A stretch of DNA of 47,733 nucleotides from Roseibacillus sp. (GCA_002709395.1 PAQU01000075.1:6743-54475); one strand, 5' to 3'. Numbered from the stretch's first letter, positions 28,129 through 38,574 are shown. The notes: generated by a model not told the origin, from the sequence alone. Translations and numbers: made by a program.

Positions 28129-28605
28129 TTACTCGCCCGCTTTCATCTGCTGGGCAAGGTACTGCTCGAGGCCGACCAGTTTGATGAGGTCAAATTGAGA
28201 CTCGGCCCAGTCGATGCTTTCCTCCGACTCCACCACCATGCGCTCCATCAGGTCCCTGCTCCCCGCGTCCTTCTTGTCGATGGCAAGTGCCACTGCCTCG
28301 TTGTAGGTGGCGACGCCCTGCTTTTCGAGTTCGTAGCTGTTCTCGATGTGTTCGCGCGGTGTAGCCCCTACCTTGATCTCATGATAGCGGGCAATCTCAG
28401 GAATTCCTCCGAGATAGAGGATGCGATCGATTACCTCCTCTGCATGCTTCATTTCCTCGATGGACTCGTCATAGAAATGCTTGGCCAGTCCATCCAGTCC
28501 CCAGTCCTTGCACATCTTGGAACTGATGAAATAGAGATTGATTGCGGTCAGTTCGATTGTGAGTCCCGCATTAAGCGCTTCGATTACCTGTTCGTCTCCT
28601 TGCAT
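28129..28605 (-). CDS. bfr: Bacterioferritin
   Basis: MQGDEQVIEALNAGLTIELTAINLYFISSKMCKDWGLDGLAKHFYDESIEEMKHAEEVIDRILYLGG; ferroxidase Glu/His residues and the EMKHAE haem-ligand Met are present. Confidence 0.95.
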   Translation of the reverse strand: MQGDEQVIEALNAGLTIELTAINLYFISSKMCKDWGLDGLAKHFYDESIEEMKHAEEVIDRILYLGGIPEIARYHEIKVGATPREHIENSYELEKQGVATYNEAVALAIDKKDAGSRDLMERMVVESEESIDWAESQFDLIKLVGLEQYLAQQMKAGE

Positions 28606-28686
28606 ATGTCTTAAGTCTTACGAGTTCGACCATAGGACGATCCATCGCGACTCCAAGGGATAATTTGTATTTCCCCTTGTTGTGAT

Positions 28687-28701
28687 TGAGACCGCGTCTC
28701 A
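28687..28701. promoter_or_regulatory. Inverted repeat TGAGAC-CGC-GTCTCA upstream of bfr
   Basis: 6-bp perfect arms, 3-bp spacer, ~82 bp upstream of the bfr start codon in the bfr/SGNH intergenic region. Confidence 0.3.
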
Positions 28702-28806
28702 TCTGCTCCACCGGGGGAGCACTTCGAAGTAAGGCAGGGATGAAATGTGAACCGAAGAAAGCTGTGAGTTTCCCGGCACCCTCTCTACCGGTGGTCGAGC
28801 GGGAGC

Positions 28807-29532
28807 TTACCAGGCAGCCTGTGCTTTCCTGACCTGTTCGGCTGTGAGGCCGAATGCCTTTAATACGCCCACAGCCATCATCTTGTTGCCATCGGGGTTC
28901 ATGTGTACGCCATCGGAGGTGAGCAGTTTGCCCCCCTTCTTGTCCTCACTGGCAGCGATCCGCGCCCGCATGTCGGCATTAAGATCTGCCAGCAGGCATT
29001 TCTTTTCCCGGGCGAGCTCTCTGAGGAAGTCGTTGTAGGTCGACAGTTTCTTGTTGTTGGCATTGTCCTTGTCCTCCCCGATCATGGTGGAGGTGAGGAT
29101 CATGACTTTAACCCCGGCGCTCTGGCAGTGATCCACGATCCTGGTGATGTTGACCTTGTAGTCCTCGAGGGAAACCCCCCGCTTGCCATGCCAGACATCG
29201 TTGACGCCACAGCTCAGGGTCATCCAGTTGGGTTTCTTGCTGAGCACATCGCGCTCAAGGCGGGCGAGCATCTGATTTGACTTGTGGCCACTGATACCAG
29301 CTGGAATTGCGGTAGTTTTCACTCCTGCGGATTCCAGCCCGCGGATTGCAAGACGGACGTAGCCATTGGGGCGGGCTCCTGCCTGGGTGATAGAGTCGCC
29401 CAGAAAGGCAATTTTCTCGCCATCCTTCACGGCGATATCGGCCAGGGAAGACATTGGAATAGCCATGAGTGCGGAGGTTATGAGAGCGAAGCTGAAGGTT
29501 TTCCTTCTTACAGATTCTTTGCTGATTTTCAT
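28807..29532 (-). CDS. SGNH/GDSL hydrolase family secreted protein
   Basis: MKISKESVRRKTFSFALITSALMAIPMSSLADIA signal; KIAFLGDSITQAGARPNGYVRLAI...LSCGVNDVWHG...LLTSDGVHMNPDGNKMMA. ATG at 29532 preferred. Confidence 0.9.
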   Translation of the reverse strand: MKISKESVRRKTFSFALITSALMAIPMSSLADIAVKDGEKIAFLGDSITQAGARPNGYVRLAIRGLESAGVKTTAIPAGISGHKSNQMLARLERDVLSKKPNWMTLSCGVNDVWHGKRGVSLEDYKVNITRIVDHCQSAGVKVMILTSTMIGEDKDNANNKKLSTYNDFLRELAREKKCLLADLNADMRARIAASEDKKGGKLLTSDGVHMNPDGNKMMAVGVLKAFGLTAEQVRKAQAAW

Positions 29533-29680
29533 ATAAAGGGATGTTGGCTGGGCTGAAAGTCCGCCAGATAGCGGGTTCTTCCGGAGGATCTGTCGGTATC
29601 GAGCGGGAGGAGTCAATGGGAATCGACCGCGAGGCCCTTACGGATTGACGCAATGGAGCAAGTTGATCAGGTATATGGGT

Positions 29681-31045
29681 ATGAAGCAGAAATGCTCCCT
29701 AAGTCTTCTGTTGCTCGTGACGTTTTTCTTGGTGGCGCTGCGTCCCTGTCTGCTTGCAGAGGATAAGTCCCAGAACTGGTCGCAGTTCCGGGGTCCCGGA
29801 GCTCGTGGGGTGGGGACTGACAGAAGTCTCCCCGACAAGTGGTCCGCTACCGAGAATGTGGAGTGGAAACGTAGCCTGCCTGGTCGTGGGTGGTCTTGTC
29901 CGGTAGTCTGGGGCAAGCGTGTCTTTCTCACTACTGTGGTAAACGAAGGGGTCTCGGAGAAACCCAAGAAGGGACTCTATTTTGGAGGAGAGCGCCCCAA
30001 GTTCCCGGAAACGGTTCATCACTGGAAGGTCTATTGCCTGAGCCTTGAGAGTGGCAGGGTCCTCTGGGAGCGCGAGGTGCACAAGGGCAGGCCCCAGTCG
30101 GCCATCCATGTAAAGAACAGCTATGCCTCTGAGACGCCGGTGACCGACGGGGAGAGGGTCTACTGTTACTTTGGCAACCTCGGCATCTTCGTCTTTGACA
30201 TGGACGGCAAGCCGCAGTGGGCGAGGAAGTTCACTCCCCGCAAGACTCGCTACAGCTGGGGAACGGCATCCTCTCCGGTTCTTCACAAGGATCGCCTCTA
30301 CATCGTCAATGACAACGAAGTTGATTCCTGGTTGCTGGCGCTCGACAAGAAGACCGGAAAGGAAGCCTGGAAGGTCACACGGGAGGAAAAGAGCAACTGG
30401 TCGGTTCCCTATGTGTGGGAGAACAGGGAGCGTACAGAAATCGTGGTGCCGGGAAGTGGACGGACAGTTTCCTATGACCTCGATGGGAAGGAGCTCTGGT
30501 GGTGGCGTCGTGGGATGTCCAGTATCACGATCGCCACTCCCTATTCCTCCGACGAGCTCCTCTACATCAGTTCTGGTTATGTTGGGGACAAGAAGAAGCC
30601 AATCTATGCCATCAGGCCCGGAGCGCGGGGGGACATCTCGATCAAGCCGTTCAGAAAGAGCGACAATGAGTTCGTGGCCTGGTGCAACTGGGAGGCCGCT
30701 CCTTACAATCCCTCGACACTGCTTTACAATGGCCAGCTGTATTCGCTTCTCGATCGAGGGTGGTTACGGGCCCTGGACCCCGCGAGCGGAGAATTCATAT
30801 ACGAGCGCAAGCGCCTCCCGCCCGGGGCAGGGTATACCGTTTCTCCGTGGGCATATAATGGAAAAATCTTCTGTCTGAACGAGGATGGGGAAACCCGGGT
30901 CATCCAAGCCGGGAAGGAGTTCAAGTATCTTCATACCAACAAGCTTGCGGAAGATGATATGGCAATGGCATGTCCGGCCATTGCGGGTGATCGACTTCTC
31001 ATCAGGACTGCGGCTCGGGTCTACTGTATCAGGGCGGAACAGTAG
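29681..31045 (+). CDS. PQQ-binding-like beta-propeller repeat protein (secreted)
   Basis: MKQKCSLSLLLLVTFFLVALRPCLLAE signal; WSQFRGPGARGVGTDRSLPDKWSATENVEWKRSLPGRGWSCPVVWGKRVFLTT...LYIVNDNEVDSWLLALDKKTGKEAWK. ATG at 29681 preferred. Confidence 0.92.
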   Translation: MKQKCSLSLLLLVTFFLVALRPCLLAEDKSQNWSQFRGPGARGVGTDRSLPDKWSATENVEWKRSLPGRGWSCPVVWGKRVFLTTVVNEGVSEKPKKGLYFGGERPKFPETVHHWKVYCLSLESGRVLWEREVHKGRPQSAIHVKNSYASETPVTDGERVYCYFGNLGIFVFDMDGKPQWARKFTPRKTRYSWGTASSPVLHKDRLYIVNDNEVDSWLLALDKKTGKEAWKVTREEKSNWSVPYVWENRERTEIVVPGSGRTVSYDLDGKELWWWRRGMSSITIATPYSSDELLYISSGYVGDKKKPIYAIRPGARGDISIKPFRKSDNEFVAWCNWEAAPYNPSTLLYNGQLYSLLDRGWLRALDPASGEFIYERKRLPPGAGYTVSPWAYNGKIFCLNEDGETRVIQAGKEFKYLHTNKLAEDDMAMACPAIAGDRLLIRTAARVYCIRAEQ

Positions 31046-31176
31046 GGCCTTGTTCAGGAGAGCTCTCCCTCGAATCAGCCGCAGGCAACTTTACATTTTT
31101 GTGGCGCGAAGATGACGTCCGGCAGGACCGGGTTGCAAATCCACGGCAGGATGTCAGGGTTCGGCCCCCGTCTCTG

Positions 31177-34100
31177 ATGTTTCGTTCTTACTCTGGATTG
31201 CTTCTGGTTGCATGCGCTGCGGTCCTGTCCTCCTGCGAGAGGCCGGAGAGCGGGAGCCGGCATCATGAAAGAGAGGTTCGTCCCGCAGGCTCTCCGTGGC
31301 GAGCGGCGTCATCCCTGCCGGCAAACTCAATTGAAGAGGTCTCTCTGACCCCTCGTAGTGGGACCGGGGAAGGGTCGCTCTTCCGTCGTCTCGCACCAGC
31401 TGAAAGTGGAGTGGAATTTCTCAATCCGATTGATGTCACTCATTCCTTGAAGCGGCTCTACTACTCGGGCTTTGGATGTGGAGGCGTGGCCGTTGGTGAC
31501 CTCGATGGCGATGATCGACCAGATTTGTTTTTCGCGAGTGGACCAAGGGGTAACCGGGTGTACATGCAGGCGGAATCTTCCCTTGTCTTCGAGGACAGGA
31601 CGAGCAAGGCGGGGATTCAGAATCGGAGTTCGTGGGGAACAGGTGTGGCTCTTGCAGACGTGGATAATGACGGGGATCTCGATGTGTATGTATGCAACTA
31701 CGATTCGCCTAACGAGTTGTATATCAATAATGGAGCTGGAGTTTTTGAGGAGTGTGCAGAGAAGTTCGGTCTTGCTCTTGTGGATGCCTGCCTTCTCCCG
31801 ACCTTCTGCGACTACGACCAGGATGGGGACCTTGATGTTTTCGTGTTAACCAACCGGTATTTCCGGGAAGGAGGTCGCCCCAGGGAACCACCTTTTGAGA
31901 CCTCAGGAGATGGATCGGTACGGGTTAAGGAAGAATTCTCGAGATACTATGGACTGGTGGAGACGGAGCCCGGAGTCTACAACATGGATGAGCTGGGGCG
32001 CCCGGATCTTCTGCTGCGGAATGATGGCGGGGTCTTTACCGACGTCAGTGTTGAGTCGGGAATTCAGGCAGAAGGGCAGGGGTTGTCGGCAACTTGGTGG
32101 GACTATGATCAGGACGGCCTGATGGATATCTATGTGTGTAATGACTTTGCAGAACCCGATAACCTTTTCCGGAACAACGGAGATGGGACGTTCACGGACA
32201 CCGCTGCTCTGGCCTTGAATTATACCCCATGGTTCTCGATGGGGGCTGATGCAGGAGATATAAACAATGATGGGCAACTGGATTTTGTCGCCCTCGATAT
32301 GGCCGCCACCACTCATTACAAATCCAAGATGGCCATGGGGGAGATGGGAACGCTTCAGCATGTCATTGAACGGTTCCGCCCTCGCCAGGTGATGCGGAAC
32401 TGCCTCTATCTTAATACGGGAACAGGCCGCTTGATGGAGTGTGCTGGTCTGGTGGGGGTGTCCAACTCGGACTGGTCGTGGGCCGCCAAGCTCGCAGACT
32501 TCGACAATGACGGGAAGGTGGACCTTTATATCACGAACGGAATGTCCCGCGATTTCAATAACTCCGACATCTCATTTACACCTGCGGACCAGATTGGGAA
32601 AAGTGAGTGGGATCACTACGAAAACTCCCCTACAAAACCTGAACAGAATCTTTCTTTTCGAAACCTGGGAAATCTATCGTTTGAGGAGTCTTCTGAGGGC
32701 TGGGGCCTTGATCATGTCGGGATGAGCTATGCCAGTGCCTGTGGGGACCTTGATGGGGATGGGGATCTTGACCTCGTGACCGTAAACCTGAATGAACCGG
32801 TCAGTATCTATCGGAATGACTCGCAGGAGGGAAATCGGGTTACTCTTGGCCTTCGAGGCCGTAACTCCAACAGATACGGATTGGGGGCCTTGGTGACCGT
32901 CGAAGCCGGGGGAGCCAAGCATGTGCGGCAAATGGTTCCTGTGACAGGCTATCTGTCGAGTAATGAGCCTTCCATCCATATCGGGCTCGGAGCTGCCGAG
33001 GAGATCGACAATTTACAGATTCGCTGGCCTGATGGAAAGCTGCAGGAGTTTCGAGGGCTCTCGGTAAACACGGGATATCGTATCACCGAAAGTGAGGCGG
33101 GTCTCACTCAGGAGGAGAAGGAGCTACCAGTGCCTCTGTATGCCGAAGAGAAAAAGCTTCGGGGGATCATCCACCGGGAGACCATCTTTGAGGATTTCAC
33201 CCGGCAGCCTCTTCTGCCCAACAAACTCTCACAACTGGGTCCGGGAATCGCGGTGTCTGATGTGGATGGTGACGGCAGTGAAGATTTTTACCTCGCCACG
33301 CCCCGCGGGCAGTCAGGTGTGGTTTTTCTGAATGATGGAACGGGCAGGTACAGGGCGGGGAGTGCAGCCTCCTTCAAGGATGATGAGGATTTTGAGGGGC
33401 TTGGGGTTCTGTTTTTTGACGCAGACGGGGATGGAGATCAGGACCTTTATGTGGCGAGTGGGGGTTACGAGTATGATCCCGGGAGCGCTCTTGTCCGGGA
33501 CCGATTGTATCTAAACCGAGGCGATGGAAGCTTCATGAGGGCTCCTTCCAACGCCTTGCCGGATTTCCGGGATAACAGCAGTTGCGCAGTGGTTGCTGAT
33601 TTTGATCGGGATGGAGACCTTGATCTCTTTGTCGGCGGCAGGGTGGTCACCGGAGAATATCCGATGCCGGCCCGGAGCCGTCTGCTTCTCAATGAGTCGG
33701 TGAACGGAACGGTCCGGTTCGTGAGTGCTCCAGACAGTCTTGCGCCGGGACTGAGTGAGACTGGACTGGTGACGGGTGCCCTGTGGTCTGATGTTGATGG
33801 CGACGGATGGACGGATCTACTGGTCACGCATGAATGGGGGCCCGTAAAGCTATTCAAGAACCGAGGGGGGCGTCTGGCGGAAGAGACGAACGAGAGGGGG
33901 CTGGGTGCGCACCTGGGCTGGTGGAACAGTATTGCCGGGGGAGACCCCGATCGTGATGGAGATATCGACTACGCCGTGGGTAATGTTGGGCTGAATACGA
34001 AATACCATACGAAGGACGGAAAGCCCGTGATGCTGTATTACGGCGAATATGGCGGCGAGGGAGTAAGGCGTCTGGTAGAGGCGAAATATGAAAACCAGAT

Positions 34101-34905
34101 CGTCGTGCCGGGTCGCGGGAAGAGTTGCTCGACCAGAGCGATGCCCCACCTGAGGGCGAAGTTTGATACCTTTCACGAGTTCGCCAGTGCTACTCTTCCC
34201 CAGATTTATACCAAGGAATGCCTGACGGCCTCGGAGAAGTTTGAAGTGAATACTCTTGAGTCAGGTATCTTCGTGAATGACGGGACAGGGTCCTTCACCT
34301 TCAAGCCCCTGCCACGGATCGCCCAGGCCTCGACAATCTTCGGCCTCGCATTCCTTGATGGGAATGGAGATGGGAAGCTGGATCTCTACGCGGTACAGAA
34401 CTTTGGCAATCCGCAATTTGAGACGCCTCCTTTTCAGGGTGGCCTGAGCGTGCTGCTGGCCGGGGATGGTGAGGGTGGCTTTGCCCATATTCCTCACCAG
34501 CAGAGTGGATTGATAGTAGCCTCGGATGCGCGTGGTCTTGCGGTCACTGATTTTAACCTGGATGGTCGGCCTGATCTTCTCGTCGGGGTCAATAATGGAG
34601 AACTGCGGGCGTTCACGAATCGCAGGATCCCGAAGCACAGGATTCTTCGACTGAAAGGGCCGGCAGGAAACCCGCTGGCGGCCGGGGCCCGAGTTTTTCT
34701 CAAGGGAGAGAAGACCACTCAAGTTACGGAAGTGTACCATGGTGGAGGGTATCTCTCGCAGTCCAGCAGTCTGGTTTTCGTCGACCCTGACGTCAGGGAA
34801 ATCGAGGTCGCCTGGCCTGGCCGTGGAGAAAATCGCACGAGTCTTAGATTAACCGCGTCCGAGGGGGATCTTCTCATGCTTGGACCGGGAGTGGCCCCTG
34901 ACTGA
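31177..34905 (+). CDS. CRTAC1-like FG-GAP/VCBS repeat protein with ASPIC/UnbV domain
   Basis: MFRSYSGLLLVACAAVLSSC lipobox; many DxDxDGxxD FG-GAP repeats (VADVDNDGDLDVYVCNYDSPNELYINNG); RVTLGLRGRNSNRYGLGALVTVEAGGAKHVRQMVPVTGYLSSNEPSIHIGLG = ASPIC_UnbV. Confidence 0.93.
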   Translation: MFRSYSGLLLVACAAVLSSCERPESGSRHHEREVRPAGSPWRAASSLPANSIEEVSLTPRSGTGEGSLFRRLAPAESGVEFLNPIDVTHSLKRLYYSGFGCGGVAVGDLDGDDRPDLFFASGPRGNRVYMQAESSLVFEDRTSKAGIQNRSSWGTGVALADVDNDGDLDVYVCNYDSPNELYINNGAGVFEECAEKFGLALVDACLLPTFCDYDQDGDLDVFVLTNRYFREGGRPREPPFETSGDGSVRVKEEFSRYYGLVETEPGVYNMDELGRPDLLLRNDGGVFTDVSVESGIQAEGQGLSATWWDYDQDGLMDIYVCNDFAEPDNLFRNNGDGTFTDTAALALNYTPWFSMGADAGDINNDGQLDFVALDMAATTHYKSKMAMGEMGTLQHVIERFRPRQVMRNCLYLNTGTGRLMECAGLVGVSNSDWSWAAKLADFDNDGKVDLYITNGMSRDFNNSDISFTPADQIGKSEWDHYENSPTKPEQNLSFRNLGNLSFEESSEGWGLDHVGMSYASACGDLDGDGDLDLVTVNLNEPVSIYRNDSQEGNRVTLGLRGRNSNRYGLGALVTVEAGGAKHVRQMVPVTGYLSSNEPSIHIGLGAAEEIDNLQIRWPDGKLQEFRGLSVNTGYRITESEAGLTQEEKELPVPLYAEEKKLRGIIHRETIFEDFTRQPLLPNKLSQLGPGIAVSDVDGDGSEDFYLATPRGQSGVVFLNDGTGRYRAGSAASFKDDEDFEGLGVLFFDADGDGDQDLYVASGGYEYDPGSALVRDRLYLNRGDGSFMRAPSNALPDFRDNSSCAVVADFDRDGDLDLFVGGRVVTGEYPMPARSRLLLNESVNGTVRFVSAPDSLAPGLSETGLVTGALWSDVDGDGWTDLLVTHEWGPVKLFKNRGGRLAEETNERGLGAHLGWWNSIAGGDPDRDGDIDYAVGNVGLNTKYHTKDGKPVMLYYGEYGGEGVRRLVEAKYENQIVVPGRGKSCSTRAMPHLRAKFDTFHEFASATLPQIYTKECLTASEKFEVNTLESGIFVNDGTGSFTFKPLPRIAQASTIFGLAFLDGNGDGKLDLYAVQNFGNPQFETPPFQGGLSVLLAGDGEGGFAHIPHQQSGLIVASDARGLAVTDFNLDGRPDLLVGVNNGELRAFTNRRIPKHRILRLKGPAGNPLAAGARVFLKGEKTTQVTEVYHGGGYLSQSSSLVFVDPDVREIEVAWPGRGENRTSLRLTASEGDLLMLGPGVAPD

Positions 34906-35067
34906 TAATCGGCTTGCTCGGCATCCTCTCAGGGGAATTGATCATCTGATGTAGCGGCGTGTTGATACTAGACAGGTGCTGAATGCTCAAAAGAGCTTAT
35001 ATAATTCCGGCGATAACATCTTGTGGGGAGATCACGGTTGGCCAAGATCGGGGAAACTCACAAACCC

Positions 35068-38000
35068 ATGAAAACCCCGATCCTGCCTGCTTTCTTGGTA
35101 TTGCTCACTTGCTCCGCGTGGGTACAGGGCCAGTCGATTGGAATCAATTTTAATAGCGACCGCGATCTTGGAGCCGAGTTGGGTCCCGACGAGTCAGCGG
35201 GCCATCCGGATGTCGCTCAAACCAACTGGAACAGCACAAACGGAGTGCCGAGTGGCGACCGGGGAAGTCTGCTCGGTGGGAATCCGGGAACTTTGATCGA
35301 CAGCAATGGAGTGGTCACCGGGGTCACGGTGACCTGGGCCTCGAACGGCACCTGGAATACCAACAACGGGACCGCAAGCGGAGACAACAAGCTGATGAAC
35401 GGCTACATCGATCATACGGGAGGGTTTTCGAATTTTGAAATCTCCAACATCAGTTATCCTAACTACGACGTTTATGTCTACTTCGGGAGCGATGGTAACG
35501 GTCGAACGGGGGCGATTGAGAGTGTGACCGCGGGGCAGACTTTTTCTTATACGACAAACTCACAGCAGGGAGGGGGTTTCCCCGGAACCTATGTCCTCAC
35601 TGAGGATGAACTGGGAACGAATCCATCGGCGAACTACTGTGTCTTCCGTAACCAGTCCTCGCCCAGCTTCGTGGCACAGATCAATCGAGGATCCTCCAAC
35701 TCGGGCTTTCACGGAGTGCAGGTTGTCGCTACTGCCCCGCCGGCAGACGTTGATAACGATGGACTTCTGGATAGCTGGGAAACGGCCAATGGGTTGGATC
35801 CTTCCGATGATGGCTCGGTCGACACCAATAATGGAGCGGCCGGGGATCCTGATAACGATGGATCGGCGAACCTGGAGGAGTTTGAACGGGGAACTGATCC
35901 GCAGGACGCTGACAGCGATGGGGATGGCCTGTCAGACGGGGTGGAAACTGCCACGGGAATCTTCGTGAGCGAGAGCGATTCCGGATCGAATCCACTTGAA
36001 CCCGACAGTGACGGGGATGGCCTTAGTGATGGTGCCGAGATAAATGGTGATCCCTTCGTGACCGATCCTAATAACCCGGATACGGATTCTGATGGTTTCA
36101 GCGACTCTCTGGAGCTGGAGTTTGACGCTGACCCCACCGATGCGAACAGCCGGCCAGTGGGGGGAGATTCCAGTATCGGGATCAACTTCCTGAGCAATCG
36201 TGACCTGGCAGCTGAACTCCTGCCTGATGAGTTGGCGGGACATCCGGATGTTGCACAGGCGAACTGGAATAATACCAGTGGGGCTCCGAGTGGTAACGAA
36301 TCCAGTCTGCTCGGGGGGAATGGAACAATCGTTGATAGTGAAGGGAATCCGAGTGCAGTTACGGTTACGTGGGCGTCAAACGGTACTTGGAATACCAACA
36401 ATGGCAGTGGGACCGGGGACAATAAGCTGATGAACGGCTACCTTGATCATACCGGTGGTTTTGCCAACGTGGAGATCTCGAATATCACCTACGCAAACTA
36501 CGATGTGTATGTCTACTTCGGGAGCGATGGGAACGGCCGGACTGGCGCAATCGAGAGTACAACGGCGGGACAGACCTTTTCCTACACAACCAGCTCCCAG
36601 CAGACAGGTGGTTTTCCTGGTGCTTATGTTCTGACTGAGGATGAGGAAGGGGGGAATCCTGCGGCAAACTACTGCGTCTTTCGGAATCAGTCCTCCGGGA
36701 CCTTTTCAGCTCAAGTGAACCGGGGTTCCAGCAATTCAGGGTTCCATGGTATTCAGGTCGTTGCGACAGAACCTCCCCAGGATGCTGATAATGACGGCCT
36801 GACCGACAGCTGGGAGCAGGAGAACGGCCTGGCCTCTGATGACGATGGGTCTGTTGATCCGGACAATGGCCCAGAGGGTGATCCAGATGGAGACGGTTCG
36901 CCGAACCTCGAGGAGTTTACGCGGGGAACTGATCCACAGGAAGCCGACAGTGATGGAGATGGACTATTGGATGGGGCTGAGAGTGGAAGCGGGGTCTTTG
37001 TGGGGGAAACCGACACCGGCAGCGATCCGCTGGATCCCGACAGTGACGGGGATGGACTGGTGGATGGTGAAGAGGTGGCGACTCATCAGACCGATCCCAA
37101 TGATGATGACTCTGATGATGACAGGATCGACGATGGTGACGAGCTTCAGGCGGGGACCAATCCAAACGATGCAGATTCCAAGCCGCCGCTGCCGCTGCCA
37201 ATCGGGTATTGGTCTTTCGACGACCAGGGGGCCGGTGGAACGACTGCGGATTTGTCCAACGAGGGTAATGATGGAACCCTCAATGGCGGTCCCGAGGTGG
37301 TCGACGGTCCCTGTGGCCCCGGCGATTTTGCCTTCAAGTTCGACGGATTTGATGACTTCATCGGCACTGGTGCTTCGCTGCTCACCGGGTTGGGCGAGTA
37401 CACCATGTCTGGATGGGTGAAGTTCGAGACTGCACAGACCGGCAACCGAATCGGCTTGTTCGGTCAGAATGATGCGGTGGAATTCGGCCTCATCAATCCA
37501 TCCCAGTTGCAGCACTGGACCAGTGTGGGAGGGGCTCTTGATATCACAGTTCCGGATACGGCTCCCTGGACACATGTTCTTGTCACTGGTGATGCCACGG
37601 GGCGCACGGTCTATCTTGGTGGTGTGCAGGCGGGCACAGGCCCCTCGTCTCTCGGATCTGGATCGACTTTTCCCTTCAATATTGGTGGGGGCGGTATCTA
37701 TGACGCCACAGGCAACTTCTTTTCTGGATGTATCGACGAGGTCGCAGTCTGGGACAAAGTCCTCACTGAGGATGAGATCATGCAATTGGCCACTTGCGAA
37801 ATCACGCCGCTCGGGCGTCCACGTTCCCAGGTGGGGGTTGAGATAACCGAGTTTCGCCGTACGGAGACAGGGGAGATTCAGATCAGCTGGAAAAGCAGCC
37901 AGGAGCGACAGTACGACATCCTGAGTAATGCTGGTCTGGATACGCCACGAGCTGAATGGGCCGAGGTGGCAGGTGCTCAGGATATTCAGGGGGACGCCTC

Positions 38001-38574
38001 GGGTATCACTACTGCAGTGGTGGCGCCTCCCTTCCCGGAAACTGGATACCTGATCGTACGTGAGGAAGGGCTTCCGGCCCTTTTTGAAGATGACTTTGAG
38101 ACCGACACGGGATGGACTCCGGTCGTCAATGATGCCAATGGCAATACCAACTGGGAACGGGGTGCGCCCAATGGCAGCACAGGTCCTCTCACTGGTGCCG
38201 ATGGCTCCGCCAACGCGTGGTGCACCAATCTTGGGGACTTCGGGACGGATTCCGATATCTCGCTCCGGTCCCCGGTCATTGACCTGACGAGTGTAGCCGC
38301 GGCGGAATTGAGCTTCGATGCTTACCGTGATGGGGATGGGTTTGGCGATGTTGCCTCGGTCCGTTTCCTGCGTGCTTCCGATCAGGTGCAACTGGGCGAG
38401 GAGGTATCGATTGACATGACTTTGTTTGATGCCGATTGGACGTCCCAGACGATTCCCGTGGCCCTGGAGGCTGTTGGAGAGAGTATCGTCATTGAGTTTA
38501 ATTTCGTCAGTGACAGCAGCCCGGATGCCTTCAGCGGGCTCTCGATCGACAATGTCGTTGTAGCTGCGCCCTGA
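35068..38574 (+). CDS. Secreted surface protein: two copies of a beta-rich module plus TSP3-like Ca2+-binding repeats, LamG-like domain and C-terminal jelly-roll-like region
   Basis: MKTPILPAFLVLLTCSAWVQGQ signal; SIGINF...VDNDGLLDSWE...DADSDGDGLSDGVE repeats; IGYWSFDDQGAGGTTADLSNEGNDGTLNGG...FKFDGFDDFIGTG (LamG); FEDDFETDTGWTPVVND. Confidence 0.85.
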   Translation: MKTPILPAFLVLLTCSAWVQGQSIGINFNSDRDLGAELGPDESAGHPDVAQTNWNSTNGVPSGDRGSLLGGNPGTLIDSNGVVTGVTVTWASNGTWNTNNGTASGDNKLMNGYIDHTGGFSNFEISNISYPNYDVYVYFGSDGNGRTGAIESVTAGQTFSYTTNSQQGGGFPGTYVLTEDELGTNPSANYCVFRNQSSPSFVAQINRGSSNSGFHGVQVVATAPPADVDNDGLLDSWETANGLDPSDDGSVDTNNGAAGDPDNDGSANLEEFERGTDPQDADSDGDGLSDGVETATGIFVSESDSGSNPLEPDSDGDGLSDGAEINGDPFVTDPNNPDTDSDGFSDSLELEFDADPTDANSRPVGGDSSIGINFLSNRDLAAELLPDELAGHPDVAQANWNNTSGAPSGNESSLLGGNGTIVDSEGNPSAVTVTWASNGTWNTNNGSGTGDNKLMNGYLDHTGGFANVEISNITYANYDVYVYFGSDGNGRTGAIESTTAGQTFSYTTSSQQTGGFPGAYVLTEDEEGGNPAANYCVFRNQSSGTFSAQVNRGSSNSGFHGIQVVATEPPQDADNDGLTDSWEQENGLASDDDGSVDPDNGPEGDPDGDGSPNLEEFTRGTDPQEADSDGDGLLDGAESGSGVFVGETDTGSDPLDPDSDGDGLVDGEEVATHQTDPNDDDSDDDRIDDGDELQAGTNPNDADSKPPLPLPIGYWSFDDQGAGGTTADLSNEGNDGTLNGGPEVVDGPCGPGDFAFKFDGFDDFIGTGASLLTGLGEYTMSGWVKFETAQTGNRIGLFGQNDAVEFGLINPSQLQHWTSVGGALDITVPDTAPWTHVLVTGDATGRTVYLGGVQAGTGPSSLGSGSTFPFNIGGGGIYDATGNFFSGCIDEVAVWDKVLTEDEIMQLATCEITPLGRPRSQVGVEITEFRRTETGEIQISWKSSQERQYDILSNAGLDTPRAEWAEVAGAQDIQGDASGITTAVVAPPFPETGYLIVREEGLPALFEDDFETDTGWTPVVNDANGNTNWERGAPNGSTGPLTGADGSANAWCTNLGDFGTDSDISLRSPVIDLTSVAAAELSFDAYRDGDGFGDVASVRFLRASDQVQLGEEVSIDMTLFDADWTSQTIPVALEAVGESIVIEFNFVSDSSPDAFSGLSIDNVVVAAP
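35134..36171 (+). repeat. Internal tandem duplication, unit 1 (~346 aa)
   Basis: SIGINFNSDRDLGAELGPDESAGHPDVAQTNWN... through TSP3-like repeats to VGGDS; aligns to unit 2. Confidence 0.9.
36172..37185 (+). repeat. Internal tandem duplication, unit 2
   Basis: SIGINFLSNRDLAAELLPDELAGHPDVAQANWN...NYDVYVYFGSDGNGRTGAIES...SSNSGFHGIQVVATEPPQDADNDGLTDSWE; end approximate. Confidence 0.9.

Noticed and set aside
31057-31068. 12-bp perfect palindrome GGAGAGCTCTCC after the PQQ-propeller gene
   Set aside because: No T-tract and too short to call a terminator or operator without conservation data.
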